Of a stretch of DNA of 64,000 bases, positions 24,872-33,507 are shown one piece after another. The DNA comes from Alicyclobacillus herbarius DSM 13609 (GTDB lineage: Bacteria; Bacillota; Bacilli; Alicyclobacillales; Alicyclobacillaceae), in the NCBI RefSeq assembly GCF_000430585.1, contig NZ_AUMH01000003.1:142882-206881 (forward strand), in the 5' to 3' direction. The notes under the pieces were generated by a model that saw only the letters and a list, made by a program, of their open reading frames with translations, made no database searches and was not told where the DNA came from. Each line of letters opens with the position of its first letter. The first letter of the stretch is position 1. The position numbers and the translations under genes were made by a program.

Positions 24872-26347
24872 TTACGGGAGAAATTGGGGATTACCCACGT
24901 ATTCCTGCTCGAACAAACGCCGCAAATCCGGAACGTGGTGCCTGTCGGAGAGGATCAACAGATGGTCGTTCGCCTTAAGGCGGGTCGCCCCACGCGGAAC
25001 AAGCACGCTCTCTCCCCGAACGACGGCATAGCAGAGGGTGTTCGGTGGAAATGGAACCTCGACCATCTTCTTGTTCACCAGCTGGGAATCCGGCGTAATC
25101 TCTACCGGCAGTACAATCGCGTTCTCACGGGCGATGGCGACGAGCTCAAACAGACCTTCGGAGGGAGACGGATCGAACAAATCCAGGCGCTTAGCAAACG
25201 GAACCACCGTCAAGCCCTGCACCAAGGTGGATGCTAGTACGACAAAGAAGACCGCATCGAACATCGTTTCCGGAGTATAGACCGGCGCCAGCATCGCGGT
25301 CAAGATGAGGACAATGGGCACCGCTCCGCGCAGGCCAGCCCAACTGAGGAACACCTTTTCCCGCCAATCGAGCCCCATGCCGAGCGTGGACAACCAGACT
25401 GCGGTGGGCCTTGCCACAAACAGCGCCCCGACCGCCAGACCCAATCCAGGCAGGACAATGTGCGCCACACCCGCTGGATGAAGCTGCAGGCCCAAAACGA
25501 CAAACATCAGGATGTGCATGGTCCACGATACGCCTTCGTGGAAGCGGAGGATGCTGTAACGGTGCTCCAAACGGTGATTGGCCATCCAGACAGACGCCGC
25601 GTAGACGGCTAAAAAACCGCTGCCGTGGGCCAAATCGGCCACCGCGAAGGCCAGCAAGGCAAACGCTAAGGACAAGGTCGGATAGAGCCCACCCGTATCC
25701 AGTTTGATGCGCTGGTTGACGAACGAGCCCACATACCCCATCGCAATGCCAGCCGCTAAGCCCACCAGCATCTGCAAACTGAACAGGACGATGACGTGCA
25801 AGGTCGCCTGACCGACCGATCCGATGCCGCTTTCCGCCCATTGAATCAGGATGATGGTGAGAAAGAACGCCATCGGGTCGTTCGTACCCGATTCCACCTC
25901 CAGGATATCGACCAAACGGCGCCGGAGTGCCGCCCCGCCAAGAATCGAAAACACAGAGGCGGCGTCGGTCGAACTGACCGCAACCCCCACCAAGGCGGCG
26001 GCATAAAACGGCAGATGGAGCAAGCCTGCGGCCAGTACGGTCATAATGGCCGAGCTGATGATCACGCCCAGTGTCGCCAGCGAGAGGGACGGAGCCCAAG
26101 CATTACGGATACGGTTCCACGAGGTGTGCAGACCCCCCTCAAACAAGATGAGAATCAGTGCGACATAACCGAGGTACTGAGCGAGGTGTGCGCTAATCCG
26201 CGGGGCAATGTCGAATCCATGCGGACCGATGAGGACCCCAATCAACACGAAGCCAATCAACGCGGGAAACCCGATGCGCGCGTTCACGCGGGCTGAACAT
26301 ACGCCTGCAACCAGAACCAATGCCAAAACAAGTAATCCGACTTCCAT
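24872..26347 (-). CDS. CPA1-family K+(Na+)/H+ antiporter with C-terminal RCK domain
   Basis: A 491-residue antiporter. About 12 membrane segments cover 1-390, with the NhaP-type signatures SSTDAASVF and VESGTNDPMAFFLT, whose Asp residues bind the cation and proton. Residues about 400-490 form a TrkA-C (RCK-C) domain, VEITPDSQLVNKKMVEVPFP, which in NhaP2/CvrA-type proteins ties K+/H+ exchange to a cytosolic ligand. The start at 26347 is set by AGGAGGTGG just upstream; the longer frame to 26398 lacks any signal. It lies 79 bases downstream of cbiP on the same strand. Confidence 0.85.
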   Translation of the reverse strand: MEVGLLVLALVLVAGVCSARVNARIGFPALIGFVLIGVLIGPHGFDIAPRISAHLAQYLGYVALILILFEGGLHTSWNRIRNAWAPSLSLATLGVIISSAIMTVLAAGLLHLPFYAAALVGVAVSSTDAASVFSILGGAALRRRLVDILEVESGTNDPMAFFLTIILIQWAESGIGSVGQATLHVIVLFSLQMLVGLAAGIAMGYVGSFVNQRIKLDTGGLYPTLSLAFALLAFAVADLAHGSGFLAVYAASVWMANHRLEHRYSILRFHEGVSWTMHILMFVVLGLQLHPAGVAHIVLPGLGLAVGALFVARPTAVWLSTLGMGLDWREKVFLSWAGLRGAVPIVLILTAMLAPVYTPETMFDAVFFVVLASTLVQGLTVVPFAKRLDLFDPSPSEGLFELVAIARENAIVLPVEITPDSQLVNKKMVEVPFPPNTLCYAVVRGESVLVPRGATRLKANDHLLILSDRHHVPDLRRLFEQEYVGNPQFLP

Positions 26348-26426
26348 ATTCCACCTCCTCAAAGGCAGTGAACGCCACACCACGTCTAGATTGTCCAATT
26401 ACGTCTACAACGGCAAGTCCCGATGT

Positions 26427-28163
26427 TTACCGTAAACATTGATAAATCAAGTCCATACGAATGTGTCTCCGCACCACCGCGGCCAGCCGATTCAGCGCCG
26501 CCTCCCGCGCCTCGTCGACCGTGACCGAGGCAGGGGTGTATGGGATACCCTGAGCAGCGCAGATTTCGCGCAGCCATGCCCGCCGAAACTCGTCGTTGTG
26601 CAGGATGCCGTGCAAATACGTGCCAATCACACGCCCATCCAGTGTGATGCAACCTTCCTCCTTGCGATGCGCATCGTCTCGAACCCACGTCTGGGCAAAC
26701 GGCCGCACCGCCCCATCCCGAGTCTGGTTCGCTTCGTCGTCCACCTGGCTTTGACCCATATGAATCTCATACCCGCGCACCCGAATGCCGGCAAACCGCC
26801 CCAACAATTCCCCGGACACCTGCACGGTCCGCTTGCTTTGTCCGATTTGTGTCGTCATGGGGAGTACGCCGAGTCCCGGCTCACAAACCGTACCACCCTC
26901 GATGCGGTGCGGATCGGCCACTTGCGTCCCCAGCATTTGAAATCCACCGCAAATCCCCAGCAGCCATCCGCCCGCCTCGACATGACGCCGAAGCGCCGAG
27001 AAGAACCCCTGCTCGCGGAGCCAAGCCAAATCCAATAGCGTGCTCTTCGTTCCAGGTAACACCACCGCCGCCGCATCCGCCAATTCCGATGCGTGTCGGC
27101 AATAGCACACCTCCACCTGCGGTTCGAGAAACAAGGGGTCAAAGTCCGTAAAATTCGCGATGTGTGGAAGCTGGATGATGGCCACCCGTACACGCCTGAC
27201 CCCATCCGTGGAGTCATCTCCCGTCTGGCTGCGATAGCGGGGTGAAGTCAAGGACACCGAATCCTCTTCATCAATGGTGAGGTCTTCGATGTAAGGGATA
27301 ACGCCGACGACCGGGATGCCGGTGTGTTGTTCCAACCAGCGCACCCCCTCTTCAAATAAACCAGGGTTGCCGCGGAAACGGTTGATAAGGATGCCCTTCA
27401 CCCGCGCACGCTCGGACGGGTCGAGCAGCTGTAGTGTCCCGACAATCGCGGCAAAGACGCCGCCGCGATCAATATCCGCCACCAACAGCACATCCGCATC
27501 CGCCATGGCGGCGGTGCGAAAGTTTGCGATGTCGCGCGACTTGAGATTGACTTCCACCGGACTCCCCGCGCCCTCAATGACAATCACCTGGTGGCGCTCG
27601 GCCAGGTACGCATAGCTCTCCTCTACGGCTTGCCACAAGGCGGTTTTCTCATCCGTGAAGTACGCCCGGGCGCTTACCGAGCCATAGACCTGTCCCTGCA
27701 GGACAATTTGGCTGGCCTGGCTTCCGGTCGGCTTGAGTAACACCGGGTTCATGTGTTCGTTGGCTGGGATGCCGCACGCCTCGGCCTGAACCGCCTGCGC
27801 CCTGCCGATTTCCCGCCCAGACGGGGTGACCGCCGAGTTGAGCGCCATGTTCTGCGCCTTGAAGGGAGCCACGTCCCAACCGTCCTGACGCAAAATCCGA
27901 CACAGCGCCGTCGCCAATACACTCTTGCCGACGTTGGACGCGGTGCCGACCAACATCAGGCTCTTCGCTCGCCCTCGAGCAGGTTGGGCACTGGAAACGG
28001 TTTTGGGCTCTCGCAAACCATGCTCCAAGACACCCATCGCAGCCTGCCACAGGCGTTCATTGTCGTCACGCCTACGGATGGCGCTAAAGTCGATGATATC
28101 CTCGGGATGCAGCCCGGTTTGCTCAAGGTAGTCCAACAGGCGCCCCCCATGTTCATCCTGCAT
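26427..28163 (-). CDS. cbiP: Cobyric acid synthase (CbiP/CobQ) with a CobD-derived N-terminal extension
   Basis: Amidates the b, d, e and g side chains of adenosylcobyrinate diamide using Gln and ATP. Of 578 residues the enzyme proper begins near 68: P-loop-like VGTASNVGKSVLATAL, PFKAQNMALNS, KPTGSQASQIVLQG, and the glutamine amidotransferase site GICGGFQMLG with a late His in LHGILHNDEF. The first 67 residues are extra. Residues 5-28 (HGGRLLDYLEQTGLHPEDII and DFSA) match the N-terminus of CobD, and 29-47 (IRRRDDNERLWQAAMGVLE) resemble its C-terminus, as if the middle of cobD had been deleted in frame. ATG 28163 follows GGGGAGGGCTGAAG, two bases after the cobS stop. A palindrome ATGTTTACcGTAAACAT (26423-26439) covers the stop codon. 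Confidence 0.92.
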   Translation of the reverse strand: MQDEHGGRLLDYLEQTGLHPEDIIDFSAIRRRDDNERLWQAAMGVLEHGLREPKTVSSAQPARGRAKSLMLVGTASNVGKSVLATALCRILRQDGWDVAPFKAQNMALNSAVTPSGREIGRAQAVQAEACGIPANEHMNPVLLKPTGSQASQIVLQGQVYGSVSARAYFTDEKTALWQAVEESYAYLAERHQVIVIEGAGSPVEVNLKSRDIANFRTAAMADADVLLVADIDRGGVFAAIVGTLQLLDPSERARVKGILINRFRGNPGLFEEGVRWLEQHTGIPVVGVIPYIEDLTIDEEDSVSLTSPRYRSQTGDDSTDGVRRVRVAIIQLPHIANFTDFDPLFLEPQVEVCYCRHASELADAAAVVLPGTKSTLLDLAWLREQGFFSALRRHVEAGGWLLGICGGFQMLGTQVADPHRIEGGTVCEPGLGVLPMTTQIGQSKRTVQVSGELLGRFAGIRVRGYEIHMGQSQVDDEANQTRDGAVRPFAQTWVRDDAHRKEEGCITLDGRVIGTYLHGILHNDEFRRAWLREICAAQGIPYTPASVTVDEAREAALNRLAAVVRRHIRMDLIYQCLR

Positions 28164-28165
28164 CT

Positions 28166-29044
28166 TCAGCCCTCCCCGGCCAACAGCGCCACTGCCATCA
28201 ACCACAGAAGTGTTTCGGTGATTTCGTGTAGCGCACCGTATGTATCTCCCGTCATTCCGCCAAAGCGTCGGCGCATCCAGGCGCTGAACCCCGCGGCAAT
28301 GAACAATGTCCATATGGCCGCCAACAACACCTGCCCTACGGGCAATACCGCCACACCCAAGGTCAACGTGCAGACACTCCCCAACAACAGCACCCCGATT
28401 GGCACGCGCCCGGCAAACACTGCGCCAAGGCCCTGACCTGGCTGAGCCGGTGGCGCCATACGCATCGACCAGATCATCCCTAGGCGCGAGAGCATGGGCG
28501 CCCAGCACAACCACGCCGCTTGAGACCAGGCCAACGGGTTATGAATGTGAAACGACGCGGGCACGGAACTGAGGCAGGTGAACTTTATGAGCAGCAAGCA
28601 GACCCCAAACACCACGCCAACGGCTCCCGATCGGCTGTCCTTCATGATGGCCAACGCCTCCTTCTGCGGACGGCGGGAGGCAAGACCATCCACCGTATCC
28701 ATCCAGCCGTCGACGTGCAGAGCGCCGGTGCTTGCCGTGTACAAGGCGAGTGCCACGCCCGCACTGGGGCCTGTAGGCAGCCAGGCCTCTAAGCCCGCGT
28801 CGACCATCCAGAGGAACACACCGAGGACGAACCCAACCAAGGGTACAAACGCCATACTCCAGTGAATCTCGGTTTCCTGTACATCGCGAATGCGCGGTGC
28901 AGGCCAAACCGTGGCAAACTGCCAGGCAAGAATCAGACAGCGTAGAACCACCAACAGACTGCGCCCCCAAACATAACAAGGCCGCGAGCACATTCGTCGC
29001 CCCATCCAGATGCCGTAGTTGCCACCCACGCGTTTCCGGTCCAT
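28166..29044 (-). CDS. cobS: Adenosylcobinamide-GDP ribazoletransferase (CobS)
   Basis: Membrane enzyme that joins adenosylcobinamide-GDP with alpha-ribazole (phosphate) to close the nucleotide loop. Multiple hydrophobic segments and the Mg2+/substrate motif STGALHVDGWMDTVDGLASR, followed by KDSRSGAVGVV, identify CobS. ATG 29044 lies two bases after the cobU stop codon and gives 292 residues, about 40 more at the N-terminus than typical; ATG 29005 or later would be closer to the family length. Translationally coupled to cobU and cbiP. Confidence 0.9.
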   Translation of the reverse strand: MDRKRVGGNYGIWMGRRMCSRPCYVWGRSLLVVLRCLILAWQFATVWPAPRIRDVQETEIHWSMAFVPLVGFVLGVFLWMVDAGLEAWLPTGPSAGVALALYTASTGALHVDGWMDTVDGLASRRPQKEALAIMKDSRSGAVGVVFGVCLLLIKFTCLSSVPASFHIHNPLAWSQAAWLCWAPMLSRLGMIWSMRMAPPAQPGQGLGAVFAGRVPIGVLLLGSVCTLTLGVAVLPVGQVLLAAIWTLFIAAGFSAWMRRRFGGMTGDTYGALHEITETLLWLMAVALLAGEG

Positions 29045-29048
29045 GGCC

Positions 29049-29594
29049 CTAGCGTGGCGCGTCCGTGGCCCCTTTGACGGGCACAGGGATGCCGGCGACC
29101 ATCCAAACGACTTCATCCGCAACCGCAGCGACGTTTTGATTCAGCCAGCCTAGCCAATCTCGATACAACCGTGATAAGTGATCCCCGGGCACAATCCCTG
29201 CCCCCACCTCATTGCTAACCAAAATCGCCCTTCCTTCCCCACGCTTCAGTGCATCCGTCAACGCCGTCACTCTCTGCAGGTAGGTGTCTTCGCTGCAGCC
29301 GACGTAGAGCCAGTTGTTCAGGAGTAGCGAGAGGCAATCGACGAGAATCAAATCATGGGCTGTGGCGCGGGCTAACACAGGGGCTATATCCATCGGTTCC
29401 TCAAGGGTACGCCAGGCGGACGGTCGCGCCTCTCGGTGGCGACGAATCCGATCCGCCATCTCGTCATCGGTGACCTCTGCCGTCGCCACGTACGTAACCG
29501 AAAGCTCGTGAGTGGCCGCGAGTTGACGGGCCCGTGTTTCGGCGTAGCCGCTCTTGCCGCTGCGTGCCCCGCCGAGCACAAACACGGATTTCAT
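29049..29594 (-). CDS. cobU: Adenosylcobinamide kinase / phosphate guanylyltransferase (CobU)
   Basis: Phosphorylates adenosylcobinamide and then guanylylates it. The 181-residue length is normal. P-loop GGARSGKSGYAE at the N-terminus, VDCLSLLLNNWL, and NEVGAGIVPGDHLSRLYRD near the C-terminus match CobU. The RH...HREARP stretch (RHREARPSAW) holds the expected GMP-accepting His. ATG 29594 overlaps the btuD stop codon (ATGA). Confidence 0.95.
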   Translation of the reverse strand: MKSVFVLGGARSGKSGYAETRARQLAATHELSVTYVATAEVTDDEMADRIRRHREARPSAWRTLEEPMDIAPVLARATAHDLILVDCLSLLLNNWLYVGCSEDTYLQRVTALTDALKRGEGRAILVSNEVGAGIVPGDHLSRLYRDWLGWLNQNVAAVADEVVWMVAGIPVPVKGATDAPR

Positions 29595-30424
29595 ACGCCC
29601 CCCCCTTTTGATATCCCGGCATTGACGCCAGACCGTGCGAAGTCCCCGGCCAGGGACCGGTGATAGGTGAAACGGAGATGCTGCGAATGCGGGTCGGCAA
29701 ACACGTCGGCTTCCACGCGGAAGACGTCACGGAGAGCATCCGGGGTGAGGACCTCGATTGGATGCCCCGTCGCATACACACGCCCTTCCCATAAAATCAT
29801 CAATTCCGTGCAATAGCGGGCTGCAAACTCCAGGTGATGAATGGCCAGGATGACGAGTCGCCCGTCTGCGGCCAATTCCCGCAGTCGCTCGAGCATATCC
29901 AGCTGGTAATACACGTCCAGATTGGAGATGGGTTCATCCAGCACAAGAATCGGGCTTTCCTGGGCCAGACAACGGGCCACGCCCGCCCGCTGCCGTTCCC
30001 CCCCGGACAGTCGAAAGAGCGGGACGCACTCGTATTCGGTGAGGCCCATGCGCTGGATGGATGCGTGGACGACTCGCCAGCCGTGCGCCCCCAAACCGCC
30101 AAACGGGCTGCGGTGGGCGTAGCGGCCCATCTCCACAAATTCACGCACCGTGAACGGACAGTCCTCCGGTTGCTGCTGCGGCAGGTAAGCCAAGTACCTG
30201 GCGCGCTCTTTGGCTGTGAATGTGGATAACGACCTGCCGTTCAAGACCACACCGCCCCTGGAAGCCGGCCAGATCCCTGCTAACAGCCGCAGCAGGGTGG
30301 ACTTGCCGGCCCCGTTGGGGCCGACGATGCCAACCACCTGACCTCCCCGCCAAGTGGCCGATACACCGGAGAGCACCGGTTGAAAACCGAGGTTCTTCAG
30401 CTCCAGACGTACTTCCTGGTTCAC
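29591..30424 (-). CDS. btuD: Corrinoid ABC transporter ATPase (BtuD-like)
   Basis: ATPase of the FecCD-type importer, 277 residues. Walker A GPNGAGKST, signature RLSGGERQRAGVA, Walker B ILVLDEPISNLD, H-loop AIHHLEF. Iron-siderophore ATPases have the same motifs; corrinoid specificity is inferred from the cobalamin riboswitch and neighbours. The start is GTG 30424, overlapping the btuC stop (GTGA). Confidence 0.88.
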   Translation of the reverse strand: MNQEVRLELKNLGFQPVLSGVSATWRGGQVVGIVGPNGAGKSTLLRLLAGIWPASRGGVVLNGRSLSTFTAKERARYLAYLPQQQPEDCPFTVREFVEMGRYAHRSPFGGLGAHGWRVVHASIQRMGLTEYECVPLFRLSGGERQRAGVARCLAQESPILVLDEPISNLDVYYQLDMLERLRELAADGRLVILAIHHLEFAARYCTELMILWEGRVYATGHPIEVLTPDALRDVFRVEADVFADPHSQHLRFTYHRSLAGDFARSGVNAGISKGGGV

Positions 30425-31446
30425 TGTCTGGACCCCCGTTCAAACGCTTTATAGTGGCGGCGCAGCAGGTAAAGAAAAAACGGCGCCCCCAGACACGATG
30501 TCACCACGCCCACGTTCAATTCCACCGGCTGCAAGGCCATGCGTCCCAAAAGATCCGCCAGCGCCAGCAAAATTCCGCCGCCCAGGGCAGAGGCCGGCAA
30601 GAGCACGCGGTGCCGAGGTCCTACCCACATGCGGATTAAGTGCGGGACAATCAACCCGACAAACGCAATGACCCCGCTGACACTGACACACGCCCCGACG
30701 ACCAGGGCGGACATCGCAAACAAAATCTGCTTGATGGTCTGAATGGGGACGCCAAGCCCTTCCGCTTGCTCTTCCCCGATGGAGAGAATATCGAGCGCCT
30801 GGGCCTGCCACCCGTAAACCGCGAGTCCAGCGAAGACGAACACGAGGACCATCCATACGCTCGTCCAGGTGGTGCCGTCCAGTCCCCCCATGAGCCAGAA
30901 CATCATCTCCTGCATGGTTTGCAACGGAACTAGAGATAACAGCAGCATCACCATCGCGCTGCAGAATGAACTGACGGCCACCCCCGCCAACAGTAATGCG
31001 TAGATGGCCGTCCTTCCTTGCAGGGTCGCGAGACGATAGATGACATACACGACAACCAGCCCGCTGAGAAAGGCCCCAACGGGCGTCGCCCAGACGTTCA
31101 GCTTGGCCAGTCCGACTTGAATCGTCAACACGGCGCCCAGCGAAGCGCCGCTGGAGACCCCAATGACGGCCGGATCGGCCATCGAATTGCGAAACACCGC
31201 CTGCAGGACCGCGCCGGTCGAGGCGAGACCCGCCCCGACCAGTATCGCCACCAGGGCGCGCGGCCAGCGAATCGCGCCCATCACCACCGCGTCCCCGCTG
31301 CGAACCCCGTGCAAATAGGCGAGCGTATCCGGAATGAGCTTAGCGACCGGAATCGACATTGGCCCAATGGAAACCTCCATGGCTGTGGCTATCACCAAGG
31401 CGGCAGCCAGTGCGCACAAGGCCAGGCGGGTGGAAGGGTGCCTCAT
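30421..31446 (-). CDS. btuC: Corrinoid ABC transporter permease (BtuC-like, FecCD family)
   Basis: A 341-residue integral membrane permease with about ten segments. Family motifs include RWPRALVAILVGAGLASTGAV, NSMADPAVIGVSSGAS and VSGVIAFVGLIVPHLIRM, the last being the coupling region to the ATPase. ATG 31446 overlaps the btuF stop codon (ATGA, 31443-31446), which fixes the start. Confidence 0.9.
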   Translation of the reverse strand: MRHPSTRLALCALAAALVIATAMEVSIGPMSIPVAKLIPDTLAYLHGVRSGDAVVMGAIRWPRALVAILVGAGLASTGAVLQAVFRNSMADPAVIGVSSGASLGAVLTIQVGLAKLNVWATPVGAFLSGLVVVYVIYRLATLQGRTAIYALLLAGVAVSSFCSAMVMLLLSLVPLQTMQEMMFWLMGGLDGTTWTSVWMVLVFVFAGLAVYGWQAQALDILSIGEEQAEGLGVPIQTIKQILFAMSALVVGACVSVSGVIAFVGLIVPHLIRMWVGPRHRVLLPASALGGGILLALADLLGRMALQPVELNVGVVTSCLGAPFFLYLLRRHYKAFERGSRQ

Positions 31447-32444
31447 GGCGTCGGCAGCGTGACCTGGGGCAGGTTCGCGTCCGGATACATCGCGTGGGCC
31501 ACGTCCCAAACCCCTTTCACCACGTATTGCGAAACACTCGAAAGGTCCGCCCCATTAATCGCGTACACACGATGATTTTTGACGGCCGAGACAGTCTGCA
31601 GCTTAGGATCGTGGAGAATTTTTTGTATGAACGCTTTATCATCCGAAGAGTCGATGATGACGTCCGGGTTCATCTTGACGATTTCTTCATCGGTCACTTT
31701 CGCCCACCCGTTCAGCTTCGCGGCCGCGTTGATGCCGCCGGCATCCACAATCATATCATTCACTGTGGTTTGGTTGCCCGCCGCAAAGCCGTAGGAGCTG
31801 TAGTCGAGTACACTGAGCTTCTTTTCGTTCTTAACCGCCTGGTGAATCCCGGACAAGTTCTGCTTCATCGCGCTGACCAAACGGTTGGCCTTCGCCGGCT
31901 CGCCGACCAGTTTGCCGACGACCCCAATGTTGCGCTCAATGTCGGCTATCGAATTGAAATTGTTAAATTCGTAGGCTGGAACGCTTGCTTGTTCAATCTG
32001 CTGGACCGCCCCCGGCTTCGTGTAAGAAGCCAACAGCACGAGGTCGGGCTTCGCCGCCAAAATCTTTTCCACGTCGCTCGCGGCATCGGAAATCGCCGGA
32101 ATGCCTTTTACCTGCGCACGGACATTCGAGTAATTCGGATTGCTCGCCTGAGACGTCACCATCGCAATCCGCTTTTTCGGGACCAGTGCCGTCAGAATTT
32201 CATCCGTACCTTCGGTGGCGGAAACAATGTGCTGAGGCTGCTTGGCAAGGGTCAATTTATGTCCCGCATCGTCGGTCAAGGTGAGTGGATAATGGACCGT
32301 GGTCGATCCGCCCGTGGATGACGGAGTCGTTGGCTTCGCAGTGGAATGGTCTTTTGCGGTGTTGGATGCACTTTGCGTGCCGCACGCTGCGGTCAACAAG
32401 GCGACCGCCGTCACGGCAGAAATCCAAACCAGCTTTTGTTTCAT
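31443..32444 (-). CDS. btuF: Corrinoid-binding lipoprotein (BtuF-like)
   Basis: Periplasmic-binding-protein-like lipoprotein of 333 residues; lipobox LTAAC (Cys21). The class III binding fold shows HIVSATEGTDEILTALVPKKR at the N-lobe and KPDLVLLASY and NPDVIIDSSD motifs of the two lobes. ATG 32444 follows GGAGGG; the frame upstream contains the riboswitch terminator and is not coding. First gene of the riboswitch-controlled btuFCD-cobUS-cbiP operon. A siderophore-binding protein would look similar. Confidence 0.88.
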   Translation of the reverse strand: MKQKLVWISAVTAVALLTAACGTQSASNTAKDHSTAKPTTPSSTGGSTTVHYPLTLTDDAGHKLTLAKQPQHIVSATEGTDEILTALVPKKRIAMVTSQASNPNYSNVRAQVKGIPAISDAASDVEKILAAKPDLVLLASYTKPGAVQQIEQASVPAYEFNNFNSIADIERNIGVVGKLVGEPAKANRLVSAMKQNLSGIHQAVKNEKKLSVLDYSSYGFAAGNQTTVNDMIVDAGGINAAAKLNGWAKVTDEEIVKMNPDVIIDSSDDKAFIQKILHDPKLQTVSAVKNHRVYAINGADLSSVSQYVVKGVWDVAHAMYPDANLPQVTLPTP

Positions 32445-32506
32445 TGTGGAACCCTCCATCCGTATCGTCTGGAGCGTCCCCTTCTGAGTCGTTTGCGAGT
32501 GGGCAT

Positions 32507-32532
32507 AGAAAAACTCCGCCTCTCGGCAGAGT
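32507..32532 (-). terminator. Terminator of the cobalamin riboswitch, before btuF
   Basis: On the minus strand ACTCTGCC pairs with GGCGGAGT around GAGA and is followed by TTTTTCT. It lies between the aptamer and the btuF ribosome-binding site, so cobalamin likely acts by transcription termination. Confidence 0.85.
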
Positions 32533-32599
32533 TCACGCACGAGGTCTACGAGACCCTGTCGGCGCACTCAACCTCTCCTCGAAGGTTCAGCTCGCATGC

Positions 32600-32760
32600 C
32601 CTTGGGCAGGTCTCCTGGCTTTCAGCAACCTACGGTGGACGCCTTCCCGCGAAACCATCGCAGTGGCGCCCACCCCATAACACTGATTACAGTGGCGGGA
32701 CCGCACCGGACTTACACCGGTTTCCCTATTCTCCCTGCGTGATGGCAGGGCACCCAAGGC
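32600..32760 (-). ncRNA. Cobalamin (AdoCbl) riboswitch controlling the btuFCD-cobUS-cbiP operon
   Basis: On the minus strand: P1 CCTTGGG with CCCAAGG, then AGGGAAACCGGTG, AAGTCCGGTGCGGTCCCGCC, ACTGTAA, and the B12 box GAAAGCCAGGAGACCTGCC. All conserved blocks of the cobalamin aptamer are present in order. Confidence 0.95.
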
Positions 32761-32811
32761 GCAAGGTGATAGTTTGTTCTTCGGAATTGTACCGAACCGG
32801 CCGATAAGGTG

Positions 32812-33474
32812 TCAATTCTCAGCTGCGGCGGAAGACGCGCCCCCTGGACCGGCCGATTTCTCGGACGGGGTGGCCGGTTTGTCGGTTGAACGCGCGGCCG
32901 ATTTCTCGGGCGAATGGAAGACGTGTCCACTGTGCTCATACACCACATCCTGCACATGCCGTCTCGCATTGACCGCGCGCGCAAGGACAAACAGCAAATC
33001 GGAGAGCCGATTGAGGTAGCGGAGGGCAGGCTGATGAATCTCCTCCTGCTGCATGAGCGCGACTGCGCGGCGCTCCGCCCGGCGAACCACCGTGCAGGCC
33101 ACATGCAAGGCGGCCGCGGCCGTGTCGCCGCCGCGAATGATAAACTGTGTGAGTTTTTCGGCCTCCGCTTGATAGTGGTCAATCGCAGGCTCCAAGTCAG
33201 CCGCCGCGGTATCCGGGGTCCGGTAGGCAAAACCCGCATCCGCAGGCGCCGCCAAGTCCGCTCCCACATCCCACAGACGCTGCTGCACCCCGGCCAAAAG
33301 ATCGAGGATATCCTGCTCTTGCTCGGGCCGTAGATAGCTAGCGGCCAGGCCAAGAAAGGCACCCGCTTCATCGACGGCCCCGTAGGCCTCCACGCGCACG
33401 TCGGACTTGAACCGGCGCCTGCGGCCAATCAAGGTGGTCTGTCCCCTATCCCCACCGCGCGTGTAAATTCGCAT
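32812..33474 (-). CDS. PduO-type ATP:cob(I)alamin adenosyltransferase
   Basis: Transfers the adenosyl group of ATP to Co(I) corrinoids. The 220-residue protein starts RIYTRGGDRGQTTLIG, the ATP-binding loop of the PduO family, and has the C-terminal signature RRAERRAV ... LNRLSDLLFVLARAVN. The last 25 residues are a low-complexity Ala/Ser/Pro/Lys tail not typical of the family. ATG 33474 has GGGAGG upstream at a rather long spacing. It sits directly upstream of the cobalamin riboswitch but outside its control. Confidence 0.93.
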   Translation of the reverse strand: MRIYTRGGDRGQTTLIGRRRRFKSDVRVEAYGAVDEAGAFLGLAASYLRPEQEQDILDLLAGVQQRLWDVGADLAAPADAGFAYRTPDTAAADLEPAIDHYQAEAEKLTQFIIRGGDTAAAALHVACTVVRRAERRAVALMQQEEIHQPALRYLNRLSDLLFVLARAVNARRHVQDVVYEHSGHVFHSPEKSAARSTDKPATPSEKSAGPGGASSAAAEN

Positions 33475-33507
33475 GGGTGTGAAATCCTCCCGCTGTGTGG
33501 TGGGGTG

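Noticed and set aside
28164..28514. Upstream extension of the CbiP frame
   Set aside because: It is another frame within cobS, which has clear coding signatures; the ATG at 28163 has a strong ribosome-binding site.
31018..32321. Long plus-strand frames across btuC and btuF
   Set aside because: Shadows of the minus-strand transporter genes; their products have no natural features.
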